DNA from: Hoeflea sp.
Lineage (GTDB): Bacteria; Pseudomonadota; Alphaproteobacteria; Rhizobiales; Rhizobiaceae
NCBI RefSeq assembly: GCF_030682515.1
Contig: NZ_JAUXOD010000063.1
Location: forward strand, 1-37,451
Direction: 5' to 3'
DNA: 37,451 nt
Part shown: one piece after another, positions 19,394-27,123 of the stretch
Layout of the letters: every line of letters begins with the position of its first letter
Numbering within the stretch: position 1 is the first letter of the stretch
Position numbers and translations under genes: made by a program
The notes under the pieces: generated by a model
What the model saw: only the letters and a program-made list of their open reading frames with translations
What the model was told of the DNA's origin: nothing
The model's database searches: none

Positions 19394-20151
19394 CAAGCTT
19401 TAACTATGGAACCATCCGCTCGGAAGTGACGGCCGAAGGCGTCAGGACGATTTCACTGAACCGGCCGCATGCAATGAACGCGATGAACCGCCTCCTGATC
19501 GACGAAATCTCGGTCGCATTCGACGATGCCAATCGTGACCCCGGCACGCGGGCCATAATCTTGACCGGTGAAGGGCGCGCATTCTGCGCGGGTGATGACC
19601 GGCACGAGCATGTGCACCCTGAGACCGAAGAAGAGGCCCGTGCCGTCGTCGACGCGATCCAGCGCGCGACGGTTGCCATCGTCATGGGGGCAAAGCCTGT
19701 CGTCGGCGCAATCAACGGTTGGGCGGTCGGCGGCGGTTTCGAATGGGCGATCAATTGCGACTTTCCGATCTGGGCGGAAAGCGCCAAGGGCTTTTTCCCC
19801 GAGGTCTCGCTCAACCTGTTCGTGACCGGTGCCGTGACCTCAATCCTGCCCAATATTGTCGGCGCGGTGAAGGCACGGGAAATGCTGTTCCTGGGGCGGC
19901 GGTATTCGGCAGCGGAGCTGAAAGAGATCGGTGTCGCGTGGAAGGTGGTGGCGGATAATGAATTGCTCGCCGAGGCCGAAGCGGTCGCATCGCAACTAGC
20001 CGCGCTGCCGACACTCTCCACCCGCGCGATGAAACGAGTGCTGAACCAGGCGACGGCCGGCGGGCTGCACCAGGCGCTGCAGCTGGAAACCGAAGCGACT
20101 GTCGCGGGGTTCCTCGACCCAGAAACAACCCGGCTGCTGAAGGATTTTTAG
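19390..20151 (+). CDS. enoyl-CoA hydratase/isomerase family protein
   Basis: Crotonase-fold enzyme, 253 residues. Oxyanion-hole segments are GRAFCAGDD (62-70) and INGWAVGGGFEWAINCD (108-124). Two glutamates, E118 (GGGFEWA) and E138 (FFPEVSL), have the same 20-residue spacing as the catalytic pair E144/E164 of rat enoyl-CoA hydratase, so hydratase chemistry looks possible. The Glu-to-Trp neighbour and the VSLNLFVTG segment differ from the usual PEIxLGIxPGxG, suggesting an unusual substrate. It is coupled to the upstream CoA ligase (ATGA overlap) and likely acts on the ligase's product. It is the last gene of the trio, and priA converges from the other side 114 bases away. It does not look like the feruloyl-CoA hydratase/lyase type, which has a different GGGFSP motif. 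Confidence 0.88.
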   Translation: MTSFNYGTIRSEVTAEGVRTISLNRPHAMNAMNRLLIDEISVAFDDANRDPGTRAIILTGEGRAFCAGDDRHEHVHPETEEEARAVVDAIQRATVAIVMGAKPVVGAINGWAVGGGFEWAINCDFPIWAESAKGFFPEVSLNLFVTGAVTSILPNIVGAVKAREMLFLGRRYSAAELKEIGVAWKVVADNELLAEAEAVASQLAALPTLSTRAMKRVLNQATAGGLHQALQLETEATVAGFLDPETTRLLKDF

Positions 20152-20265
20152 GGTCGTTTGAGAAGGATTTGTCCCGAGCCGAGGCAGGGTGACTGCTAAA
20201 CTGCAGCCCCTGACTGACATTCGAAAATCCGCCATTCCCCTCCCGGCCCCTTCTCCCCACCCCCC

Positions 20266-22470
20266 TCACAGAAAACTCTGCGGATCGATATCCACCTGCA
20301 CCTGCACCGAGCCCCGCGCCTTGGGCCCTTGGGCCAGCATCGCGCGCAAGAACCCCTGCATGTCCCGCCCGCGTTCGCCGTGGATCAGCAGCCGGAACCG
20401 GTGGCGGCCGCGGATCAGGGCGAGTGCTGCTTCGGCGGGGCCGAGCACCATGATGCCGGGCGTGGGCGGGGCGGCAGCGCGAAGCGCGCGGGCGTGGGTT
20501 TCGGCTTCCAGCCGTGTGGCGGCCGAGACGATCACCGAGGCCAAGCGGCCGAAGGGGGGGAGCATCGCGCGGCTGCGCTCGTCGGTCTCGCGCTCGTAGA
20601 AGGCTTCCCCGTCGCCCGACGCCAGCGCCTGCATCACCTGGTGCTGCGGCTGGTAGGTCTGGATCAGCCCGAGGCTCTTGTGGCCCGAGCGCCCGGCGCG
20701 GCCGGTCACCTGGGACAAGAGCTGATAGGTCCGCTCGGCCGCGCGCGGGTCGCCATTGGCGAGCCCCAGATCGGCGTCGACCACGCCCACCAGCGTCATG
20801 GCCGGAAAATTGTGCCCCTTGGCCACCAGCTGCGTGCCGATGACGATGTCGGCCTCGCCCTTGGCGATCGCCTCGAGCTCGATCCTCAAGCGCCGCGTGC
20901 CGCCCATCATGTCCGACGACAGCACGATGGTGCGCGCCTTGGGGAAATGCCTGTCGGCTTCCTCGGCGATCCGCTCGATCCCCGGCCCGCAGGCGGCCAG
21001 ATGATCGAGCGTACCGCAGGAGGGGCAGGCCTGCGGCGTGGGTTCGCTGTGGCCGCAATGGTGGCACTGCAGCTGCCCGCGGAACCGGTGCTCGACCAGC
21101 CAGGCCGAACAGTCCGGACACTCGAAGCGGTGGCCGCACACCCGGCAGAGCGTCAGCGGCGCATAGCCGCGGCGATTGAGGAACAGCAGTGACTGTTCCT
21201 TGCGTTCGAGCGTCTGCGCCATCGCGTTCAAGAGCACCGGCGACAGGAAGCCGCCGCGCGCCGGCGCGTGCCTGCGCATGTCGACGAGCTTCAGGTCCGG
21301 CAGCACCGCTTCGGCGTAGCGGCTCTCGAGCTTCAAATGCCGGTAGCGGCCCTGCTGGGCGTTGACGCGGCTTTCGATCGAGGGCGTGGCCGAGGCCAGC
21401 ACCACCGGGATGCCCGCGAGCCTGGCCCGCACCACCGCCATGTCGCGGGCATTGTAGAACACCCTGTCCTCCTGCTTGTAGGCCGGGTCGTGCTCCTCGT
21501 CGACGATGATCAGACCCAGATCGGCAAACGGCAGGAACAGCGCCGAGCGCGCGCCGGCGACCACCGAGATGCCTGCTTCCGCCGTCTGCCGCCAGACCTT
21601 CTCGCGCATGCGCGGCGTAACTTCGGAATGCCATTCCGCCGGCCGCGCGCCGAAGCGGTCGTGGAAGCGGTCGAGAAACTGGGCCGTCAGCGCGATCTCC
21701 GGCAGCAGGATCAGCACCTGCCTGCCCTGCCGCACGGCCTCGGCGATCGCCTCGAAATAGACCTCGGTCTTGCCCGAGCCGGTGACGCCGTCGAGCAGGG
21801 TGACGCTGAACCCGGCCTCCGCCACCGTGGCCCGCAGCGCGTCCGCGGCCTCCGCCTGGCCTGGCTCGAGCGCCGCCGGCTGGTAGTCGGGATCGGGGGC
21901 GGCCACCACCGGCGGCGGCCGCAATCTGACCTGTTCGAACACGCCCTGGGCCGCAAGCCCGTCAATCACGCTTGCCGTCACGCCCGCGGCATGGGCCAGC
22001 CCGCTGCGGGTCCAGGCGAAGCCGTCGCCCGCCTGCTCGAGCACCCGCTCGCGCGCCACTGTCAGCCGTTCGGGCTGCGTGCCGGTCAGCCTGAGCGCAT
22101 CGATCATCGGCTCGGGATCGAAGGCCGCGGGCGCTCGCAGCGCCATCCGCGCCACCAGGCCCGGCGGTGACAGCGTGTAGGCCGCCACCCAGTCGATGAA
22201 TCGCCGCATCGGCTCGTTGACCAGCGGGCAGTCGAACACCTGGGTGATCTCGCGCAGCTTCTTCGGGTTGACCTCGTCGGCCGGCCCGTCCCAGACGATG
22301 CCCGGCACCAAGCGGGGTCCGAGCGGCACCTGCACGATCTGGCCGGGCTTGGCCTCCCAGCCCTGCGGCAGCGCATAGGAATAGGCCCGCTCGGCCGGCA
22401 TAGGGATCAGCACCGGCACCACGGTCAGCGGGAACAGCCCGTCTTGTCTTTGTCGCGAATCTTTTTCCAT
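20266..22470 (-). CDS. priA: primosomal protein N' (replication restart helicase)
   Basis: PriA reloads the replicative helicase at stalled or repaired forks. The 734-residue product has an N-terminal DNA-binding domain (LTVVPVLIPMPAERAYSYAL onwards). The helicase Walker A is GVTGSGKTE (228-236), the DEEH box is at 324-327, and SATPS follows at 360-364. Eight zinc-binding cysteines are at 442, 445, 451, 454, 469, 472, 482 and 485, and the late helicase motif reads QVTGRAGRSG. All hallmark residues are present. It is divergent from the aldolase gene, with 96 bases between the two starts. Its 3' end faces the hydratase gene, so the accessory block 12534-20265 lies between priA and the atp operon. 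Confidence 0.97.
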   Translation of the reverse strand: MEKDSRQRQDGLFPLTVVPVLIPMPAERAYSYALPQGWEAKPGQIVQVPLGPRLVPGIVWDGPADEVNPKKLREITQVFDCPLVNEPMRRFIDWVAAYTLSPPGLVARMALRAPAAFDPEPMIDALRLTGTQPERLTVARERVLEQAGDGFAWTRSGLAHAAGVTASVIDGLAAQGVFEQVRLRPPPVVAAPDPDYQPAALEPGQAEAADALRATVAEAGFSVTLLDGVTGSGKTEVYFEAIAEAVRQGRQVLILLPEIALTAQFLDRFHDRFGARPAEWHSEVTPRMREKVWRQTAEAGISVVAGARSALFLPFADLGLIIVDEEHDPAYKQEDRVFYNARDMAVVRARLAGIPVVLASATPSIESRVNAQQGRYRHLKLESRYAEAVLPDLKLVDMRRHAPARGGFLSPVLLNAMAQTLERKEQSLLFLNRRGYAPLTLCRVCGHRFECPDCSAWLVEHRFRGQLQCHHCGHSEPTPQACPSCGTLDHLAACGPGIERIAEEADRHFPKARTIVLSSDMMGGTRRLRIELEAIAKGEADIVIGTQLVAKGHNFPAMTLVGVVDADLGLANGDPRAAERTYQLLSQVTGRAGRSGHKSLGLIQTYQPQHQVMQALASGDGEAFYERETDERSRAMLPPFGRLASVIVSAATRLEAETHARALRAAAPPTPGIMVLGPAEAALALIRGRHRFRLLIHGERGRDMQGFLRAMLAQGPKARGSVQVQVDIDPQSFL

Positions 22471-22566
22471 TTGGCGTGACCTTGCCCCCGGATTGGGCTA
22501 AAGGGAACCCGGATTTGTTCACAGGCGCGCCGGGCAAGCCCCGCTGGCGCAAGTTTGGAGGCTCAA

Positions 22567-23220
22567 ATGAAATTCTTTGTCGACACCGCCGATGTGAGCG
22601 AGATTCGCGAACTCAACGATCTGGGCCTGATCGATGGCGTCACCACCAATCCGTCGCTGATCATGAAGTCCGGCCGCGACATCCGCGAGGTCACCAAGGA
22701 GATCTGCTCCATCGTCGAGGGCCCGGTTTCGGCCGAAGTGGCCGCCACAGACTACGAGACGATCATGAAGGAAGCCGCGGTACTGGCCAAGATCGCCGAC
22801 AACATCTGCATCAAGCTGCCGCTGACATTGGACGGCCTCAAGGCCTGCCGGGCGCTCACCTCCGACGGCCACATGACCAATGTGACGCTGTGCTTCTCGG
22901 CCAACCAGGCGCTGCTCGCTGCCAAGGCCGGCGCGTCCTTCATCTCGCCCTTCATCGGCCGCCTTGACGACATGGGCCTGGATGGCATGGACCTGATCCG
23001 CGAGATCCGCCAGATCTACGACAATTACGGCTTCGACACCGAGATCCTGGCCGCCTCGATCCGCACCGTGGGCCATGTCAAGGAAGCAGCCCTCATCGGC
23101 GCCGACGTCGCCACCATCCCCGCCTCCACCATCAAGGCGCTGGTCAAGCATCCCTTGACCGACAAGGGCCTGGACGCGTTTTTGGCCGACTGGAAGAAGA
23201 CCGGCCAGACCATCGCCTGA
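22567..23220 (+). CDS. fsa: small (TalC-type) transaldolase / fructose-6-phosphate aldolase family
   Basis: Class I Schiff-base aldolase of sugar-phosphate metabolism, 217 residues, starting at ATG 22567 after a strong GGAGG (22557-22561). The Schiff-base lysine is K83 in CIKLPLT. Two positions separate true transaldolases from fructose-6-phosphate aldolases. E. coli FSA has Gln59 and Tyr131, whereas here the matching residues are E57 (SAEVAAT) and F129 (SPFIGRLD). That pattern predicts transaldolase activity in the pentose phosphate pathway, although the family is often labelled fsa in rhizobia. priA is divergent, and a clear terminator follows at 23249-23274, so it is probably transcribed alone. 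The residue comparison is from memory of the E. coli sequence. Confidence 0.93.
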   Translation: MKFFVDTADVSEIRELNDLGLIDGVTTNPSLIMKSGRDIREVTKEICSIVEGPVSAEVAATDYETIMKEAAVLAKIADNICIKLPLTLDGLKACRALTSDGHMTNVTLCFSANQALLAAKAGASFISPFIGRLDDMGLDGMDLIREIRQIYDNYGFDTEILAASIRTVGHVKEAALIGADVATIPASTIKALVKHPLTDKGLDAFLADWKKTGQTIA

Positions 23221-23248
23221 GCGGAAATTCAGTTCAGAACAAATTCAG

Positions 23249-23274
23249 CGGCCCGGTTATTCCGGGCCGTTTTC
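23249..23274 (+). terminator. intrinsic terminator after the aldolase gene
   Basis: CGGCCCGG (23249-23256) and CCGGGCCG (23262-23269) form a perfect 8-bp GC stem with a 5-base loop, followed by TTTTC. It lies 28 bases after the stop codon. Confidence 0.85.
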
Positions 23275-23360
23275 ATTGCGATTGTATGGAAGGAACGGGC
23301 GGCCTCAGGCCGCCTCAGCTTCTTGACAGAGTCATGTCCGGAATGACCGAGCCATGTCCT

Positions 23361-23474
23361 CCGTCATTCCGGCCTTGAGCCGGAATCCAGCCACGGCGCG
23401 TCTGCGCCGTGAAAGAGTCTTTCGCGATCAAGGACTTGATCGCGCTGGATGCCGGATCAAGTCCGGCATGACGG
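23361..23474. repeat. 114-bp mosaic palindromic intergenic element
   Basis: Two 31-base outer arms (23361-23391 and 23444-23474) are inverted copies matching at 27 of 31 positions. Each arm is itself a small palindrome (CCGGCCTTGAGCCGG; CCGGATCAAGTCCGG). Two further perfect hairpins lie inside. One is CACGGCGC/GCGCCGTG (23392-23399/23404-23411). The other is CGCGATCAAG/CTTGATCGCG (23423-23432/23435-23444). The outer sequence (GTCATTCCGG... to ...GTCCGGCATGAC) resembles intergenic repeats common in alphaproteobacteria. It carries no believable gene and fills most of the space between the aldolase terminator and the acyltransferase stop. Confidence 0.82.
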
Positions 23475-23545
23475 GTGTCGATGGACTGCCACCACAAAAC
23501 GACAAGTGGTCGAAGTCACGGGATTTGTCAGCACTCTCGGCGGCC

Positions 23546-24454
23546 TCAGGCGGCCTGGCTCCAGCCCTTGGGCGCCGGCTCGAACACCCGGTCGGGGTTT
23601 TCGGCCAGCCCGTGCACCGTGTGATACTCAAGCGCGCGGATCGCCTCCGCGGGATCGCCGTCGAGCGCGTCGGGCAGGATCGGCTCGCCCACGGTGAAGC
23701 GGAAGGTGTGATGCTTCTTGTTCAGAAGCTCGTGGAACACCGTCATGTCCCTGAGTTCCGTCGAGTGCTTGGACAGCCAGTAGAACAGGCCCGAGTTGCG
23801 CGCCGAGATGTTGACCGGAATCACCGGCAGGTCGTAGCGGCGCGCCAGCGTCACCGCCGACACCTTCCACGGCCGCTCGGTGAGCCTGCCCTCGTTCCAG
23901 AAGGCGATGCGGCCCGAGGGAAACAGCACCGTGGCCTTGCCCTCCTGCACCGCCTGATTGGTCAGAAGCAGCGTCTCGCGGGCCTTGTCGCGGCTCTTGA
24001 ATTCCTCGCGCCATTCGACCGGAATGATGATTTCGCTGAAGCGCTGGCTGATGCGCACGGCGTCGCGGTTGGCAAACACCATCATGTCGGGCCGGTGCCG
24101 CGACAGGAAGTCGAACATCGCCACGCCATCGGCGATGCCGGTCGGGTGGTTGGCGACCAGCAGGAATCCGCCTTTCTCGGGGATTCGGTGTTCGCCGCGG
24201 GAGCGGATCTCGAGCTTGAGCAGGTCGCTGATATATTTCAACGCATCACGCCCGGACAGGGGCGCGATGGCGTCGGCCATCCTCACCGCTGCGCCGTACT
24301 TCAGGGTGGCGTAGATGATGGGCCGAACCAGCGGCCATGATGGATGATCGACAAGCCGGCCGCCGCGTTCCGCAATCAGCCGGTCGATGATATGCCCGGG
24401 CCGGCCATGGGCCAGGATGTGCAATCGATCCGAAATCTCCGCCACATATGCCAT
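23546..24454 (-). CDS. lysophospholipid acyltransferase family protein (PlsC-type)
   Basis: Membrane-associated acyltransferase, 302 residues from the ATG at 24454, which follows a GAGGGG ribosome site. A GTG ten codons upstream is possible. The catalytic NHx4D box is NHPTGIAD (102-109, His103 and Asp109). The second PlsC motif is LFPSGRIAFW (the Gly-Arg acyl-acceptor-binding block), and later VIPVNIS provides the typical third element. This predicts transfer of a fatty acyl chain to a lysophospholipid or related lipid; whether it makes phosphatidic acid or an ornithine-type lipid cannot be told. It is divergent from xerC across 284 bases that contain a perfect 17-bp palindrome. Confidence 0.87.
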   Translation of the reverse strand: MAYVAEISDRLHILAHGRPGHIIDRLIAERGGRLVDHPSWPLVRPIIYATLKYGAAVRMADAIAPLSGRDALKYISDLLKLEIRSRGEHRIPEKGGFLLVANHPTGIADGVAMFDFLSRHRPDMMVFANRDAVRISQRFSEIIIPVEWREEFKSRDKARETLLLTNQAVQEGKATVLFPSGRIAFWNEGRLTERPWKVSAVTLARRYDLPVIPVNISARNSGLFYWLSKHSTELRDMTVFHELLNKKHHTFRFTVGEPILPDALDGDPAEAIRALEYHTVHGLAENPDRVFEPAPKGWSQAA

Positions 24455-24505
24455 GGACTCGACCCCTCTGGTCTGCGTTGTCACAAACCTATGGCAACAG
24501 AATAT

Positions 24506-24522
24506 GATGTCATGATGACATC
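24506..24522. promoter_or_regulatory. perfect 17-bp palindrome, probable operator
   Basis: GATGTCATGATGACATC: two 8-base arms around a single central base. It lies 51 bases upstream of the acyltransferase ATG and 216 bases upstream of the xerC ATG, in an A+T-richer stretch. The symmetry and placement fit a site for a dimeric regulator, more likely controlling the acyltransferase gene. It does not match a regulator site that I can name with confidence. Confidence 0.55.
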
Positions 24523-24738
24523 GCTTGAACCTGGCCTCGGCGCGCTAAACGTTGGCGCGCAACACGCCGCTCCGGCACATCGTTTACTCCCCGCTAAGGC
24601 ACAAATGCAAGAGTGGCTGCTGGAACAGGCACGCGCCAACCCGAATCACAACGGCTCCGGGCCCTTGATTGCCGCGGGATGGGCGGAGCCCCTTTCCGAT
24701 CATTCGCCGCCATGGCGGCCCCAGGGAATGGAACCATC

Positions 24739-25674
24739 ATGCAGCAACCGCTTGTCATCGCAGCACCCGATGTGATCCACGAACAGCAGGCCTGGCTCAC
24801 CCAGCTCATCGACGAGCGCCGCCTGTCGCCCAAGACAGCGGACGCCTATGAGCGCGATCTGCGCCAGTTCCTGGGCTTTCTTACCCTGCATCTGGGCGGG
24901 GCGCCGAAAATCGCCGACATTGCCGATCTGAGACCGCTCGACCTGCGCGCCTTCATGGCCGAGCGCAGGCGTGCGGGCGCCGGCGCCCGCAGCCTCGGCC
25001 GCGGCCTTGCCGGCATCCGCTCGTTCCTCAGGCATCTCGAGCGCAAGGGCATGGCCAACGCCGCCGGCGCCGCGGCAACCCGCGCGCCCCGGCAGCCCAA
25101 GTCGCTGCCCAAGCCACTCACTGCGCGCGACGCGCTGCGCGTGGTCGATGCCGATCTGCAGCTCTCCGACGAGCCCTGGATCTCGGCCCGCACCGCAGCC
25201 GTGCTGACGCTGCTCTATGGCTGTGGCCTGCGCATTTCCGAGGCGCTCGCGCTGACGCCGACCGACCTGCCGCGCCAGGGCGGGACGCTGCGCATCACCG
25301 GCAAGGGCGGCAAGACCCGGATCGTGCCGCTGCTGCCTGCCGCAAGCGAGGCGATTGCGGCCTATCGCAAGCTCTGCCCGTTCCAGCCCGGGCCGGACGA
25401 GCCGATGTTTCGCGGTGCGCGTGGCGGGGTGCTGCAGCCCGCCATCGTGCAGAAGGAGATGCGGCGGCTGCGCTCGGCGCTCGACCTGCCCGAAAGCGCG
25501 ACCCCGCATGCGCTGAGACACTCCTTCGCCACCCATCTTCTGGCCGGCGGCGGCGATCTGAGGACCATCCAGGAGCTTCTGGGCCACGCCAGCCTGTCGA
25601 CAACCCAGGTCTATACCGGCGTCGATTCGCGCCGCCTGATCGATATCTACGACCGCGCCCATCCAAGGGCCTGA
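24739..25674 (+). CDS. xerC: tyrosine recombinase XerC
   Basis: Site-specific recombinase that with XerD resolves chromosome dimers at dif. The product is 311 residues from the ATG at 24739 (CAGGGAATGGAACC upstream); longer readings from 24613 begin in non-coding DNA. The N-terminal SAM-like core-binding domain spans about 12-105. The catalytic set is complete: R164 (GCGLRISEAL), K189 (TGKGGKTR), H257 and R260 (PHALRHSFATHLL), H283 (LLGHASLSTTQ) and Y292 (VYT). No phage or integron genes are nearby and it is flanked by housekeeping genes, so this is the chromosomal Xer protein rather than a mobile-element integrase. Confidence 0.94.
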   Translation: MQQPLVIAAPDVIHEQQAWLTQLIDERRLSPKTADAYERDLRQFLGFLTLHLGGAPKIADIADLRPLDLRAFMAERRRAGAGARSLGRGLAGIRSFLRHLERKGMANAAGAAATRAPRQPKSLPKPLTARDALRVVDADLQLSDEPWISARTAAVLTLLYGCGLRISEALALTPTDLPRQGGTLRITGKGGKTRIVPLLPAASEAIAAYRKLCPFQPGPDEPMFRGARGGVLQPAIVQKEMRRLRSALDLPESATPHALRHSFATHLLAGGGDLRTIQELLGHASLSTTQVYTGVDSRRLIDIYDRAHPRA

Positions 25675-25807
25675 GCCGGCCTCTTGAAAGAGGCGGACGG
25701 GCGCCCGGGCCGGCCCTTAACCTTCCATTTACCACGCTTGCAGCCGGGGCCGGGACATTAACCCGATTATCCGGTGGAATGGGCTAACGTGCCGGGTCAG
25801 ATCCCGC

Positions 25808-25838
25808 GCCCGTCAGGACTCAAAGAGCTTTGACGGGC
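25808..25838. other. 8-bp perfect hairpin upstream of the TraB/GumN gene
   Basis: GCCCGTCA (25808-25815) and TGACGGGC (25831-25838) enclose a smaller CTC-AAA-GAG stem. It sits 134 bases past the xerC stop and 81 bases before the next start. No T run follows, so a classic terminator is not supported; an mRNA structure or a binding site is possible. Nothing else stands out in 25675-25919. Confidence 0.45.
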
Positions 25839-25919
25839 CAGCGGGCTCGCATCACGACTTAGGATGCAGCGGCCGTCACGACCGGCGATGATCGCACGCT
25901 GCAAGAGGAATGGCCGCGC

Positions 25920-27032
25920 ATGCACCACCTGCCCGCATTTTCCGCTTTCCGGCGCCCGCTCCGGCCGCTGGTCCTTCGGCTCCCCAACCTCATGCTCGCC
26001 ATCGCTGCCGCGCTGCCCTGGGCGCTCTTGATCCTGCTGGCGGCGGGTCTCGTCTATGCCGGGACGGCGCGCGCCCAGGAGGCCGATCAGGAGACCGTCA
26101 CGTGTAACGGCGTCAGTCTTGTGGACAGGCTCTCGACCACGGCTCCCGAAAAGCTCGCCAGCGCACGCACTCAAGCCGCGGCCACCGCAAACGGCCAGGG
26201 GCGGCTGTGGAAGATCGACAAGCCGGGCCGCGATCCCTCCTGGCTGTTCGGCACCATGCATGTCACCGACCCCCGCGTCACCGAGCTGCCCGACGCCGCC
26301 CAGGCCGCCTTCGACACCGCCGGCACGGTCGTCATCGAGACCATCGACATTCTCGACCCGGTCAAGGCGCAGGCAGCACTGCTGACCAATCCGGAACTCA
26401 CCATGTTCACCGACGGCAGCACGCTCACGTCGCGGCTGAGCGAGGAAGACGCGAGCCTGGTCGAGGCCGAACTCTCCCGCCGCGGCATTCCGCTGGCACT
26501 GGTCTCGCGCATGAAGCCCTGGATGATCGCCGGCATGGTGGCGATGCCCGCCTGCGAACTGGCCCGCAAGGCCGACGGCGTCGAGTTTCTCGACATCAGG
26601 ATCGCCAGCAGCGCCACGGCGCAAGGCAAGCAGCTGCTGGGGCTCGAGAGCATCGGCGAGCAGATGACGGCCATGGCCGACCTGCCGATCGAGTTCCACC
26701 TGCGCGGCCTGGTCGAGACCATCAGGCTTTCCGACCTGATGCCCGACATCATGGCGACCATGACCGAGCTCTATCTTCAGGGCGAGATCGCGCTGATCAT
26801 GCCGGTCATCCTGGCGGCGGGGCCCGAGGATACGGGCGACGATCTGGACGGCTATGCCGAATTCGAGGCGCGCATCGTGACCCTGCGCAACCATGTCATG
26901 GCCGGCCGGGCCGGCCCGATTCTCGAGAAGGGCAATGCCTTCATCGCCGTCGGCGCGCTGCACCTTCCCGGCGACGAGGGTCTGGTCTCGCTGCTCCGCG
27001 AGGCCGGCTACACGCTCACCGCAGTCCGGTAA
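25920..27032 (+). CDS. TraB/GumN family protein
   Basis: Exported or membrane-anchored protein of the TraB/GumN (Tiki-like) superfamily, 370 residues. After an arginine-rich n-region comes one hydrophobic segment (about 27-48, ending GTARA). The domain begins at LWKIDKPGRDPSWLFGTMHV, where the GxxH motif is GTMH. It ends with the second hallmark, VGALHLPGDEGLVSLLREAG (a second GxxH). These two motifs form the proposed metalloprotease-like centre; activity in bacterial members is unproven. AAGAGGA lies about ten bases ahead of the ATG. It is followed 91 bases later by a small stress-type membrane protein with its own promoter, so the two are probably separate units. Confidence 0.9.
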   Translation: MHHLPAFSAFRRPLRPLVLRLPNLMLAIAAALPWALLILLAAGLVYAGTARAQEADQETVTCNGVSLVDRLSTTAPEKLASARTQAAATANGQGRLWKIDKPGRDPSWLFGTMHVTDPRVTELPDAAQAAFDTAGTVVIETIDILDPVKAQAALLTNPELTMFTDGSTLTSRLSEEDASLVEAELSRRGIPLALVSRMKPWMIAGMVAMPACELARKADGVEFLDIRIASSATAQGKQLLGLESIGEQMTAMADLPIEFHLRGLVETIRLSDLMPDIMATMTELYLQGEIALIMPVILAAGPEDTGDDLDGYAEFEARIVTLRNHVMAGRAGPILEKGNAFIAVGALHLPGDEGLVSLLREAGYTLTAVR

Positions 27033-27063
27033 CACAATGTGACCAGCCCCACAGGGAGCAACC

Positions 27064-27089
27064 GGAACCTATTGCCCACTGGAGGCGTT
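27064..27089 (+). promoter_or_regulatory. EcfG-type (general stress response) sigma factor promoter
   Basis: GGAAC (27064-27068), a 17-base spacer, then CGTT (27086-27089). This is the established consensus GGAAC-N16/17-CGTT recognised by the alphaproteobacterial general stress sigma factor EcfG/RpoE2. The -10 element is 34 bases ahead of the ATG at 27124, leaving a short leader with a strong AAGGAGAT ribosome site. The match is exact at all nine key positions and lies in non-coding DNA. Confidence 0.82.
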
Positions 27090-27123
27090 TTGAGACCATG
27101 ACTGACTGAAAAGGAGATGTCTC

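Noticed and set aside
22504-22529. Second EcfG promoter ahead of the aldolase gene
   Set aside because: GGAAC is followed after 17 bases by CGCG, not CGTT, so half of the -10 element is wrong. The spacing to the start is similar, but the evidence is too weak to call.
23361-23474. CRISPR-like repeat array
   Set aside because: There are only two arms, in inverted rather than direct orientation, with no regular spacers and no cas genes. It is a palindromic intergenic element.
24613-24738. N-terminal extension of XerC by 42 residues
   Set aside because: The upstream residues look like translated non-coding DNA; the ATG at 24739 has a ribosome site and the right distance to the core-binding domain.
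24739-25674. Phage or integrative-element integrase
   Set aside because: All sequence blocks fit chromosomal XerC, and the surrounding genes are housekeeping genes with no att-like repeats or phage genes visible.
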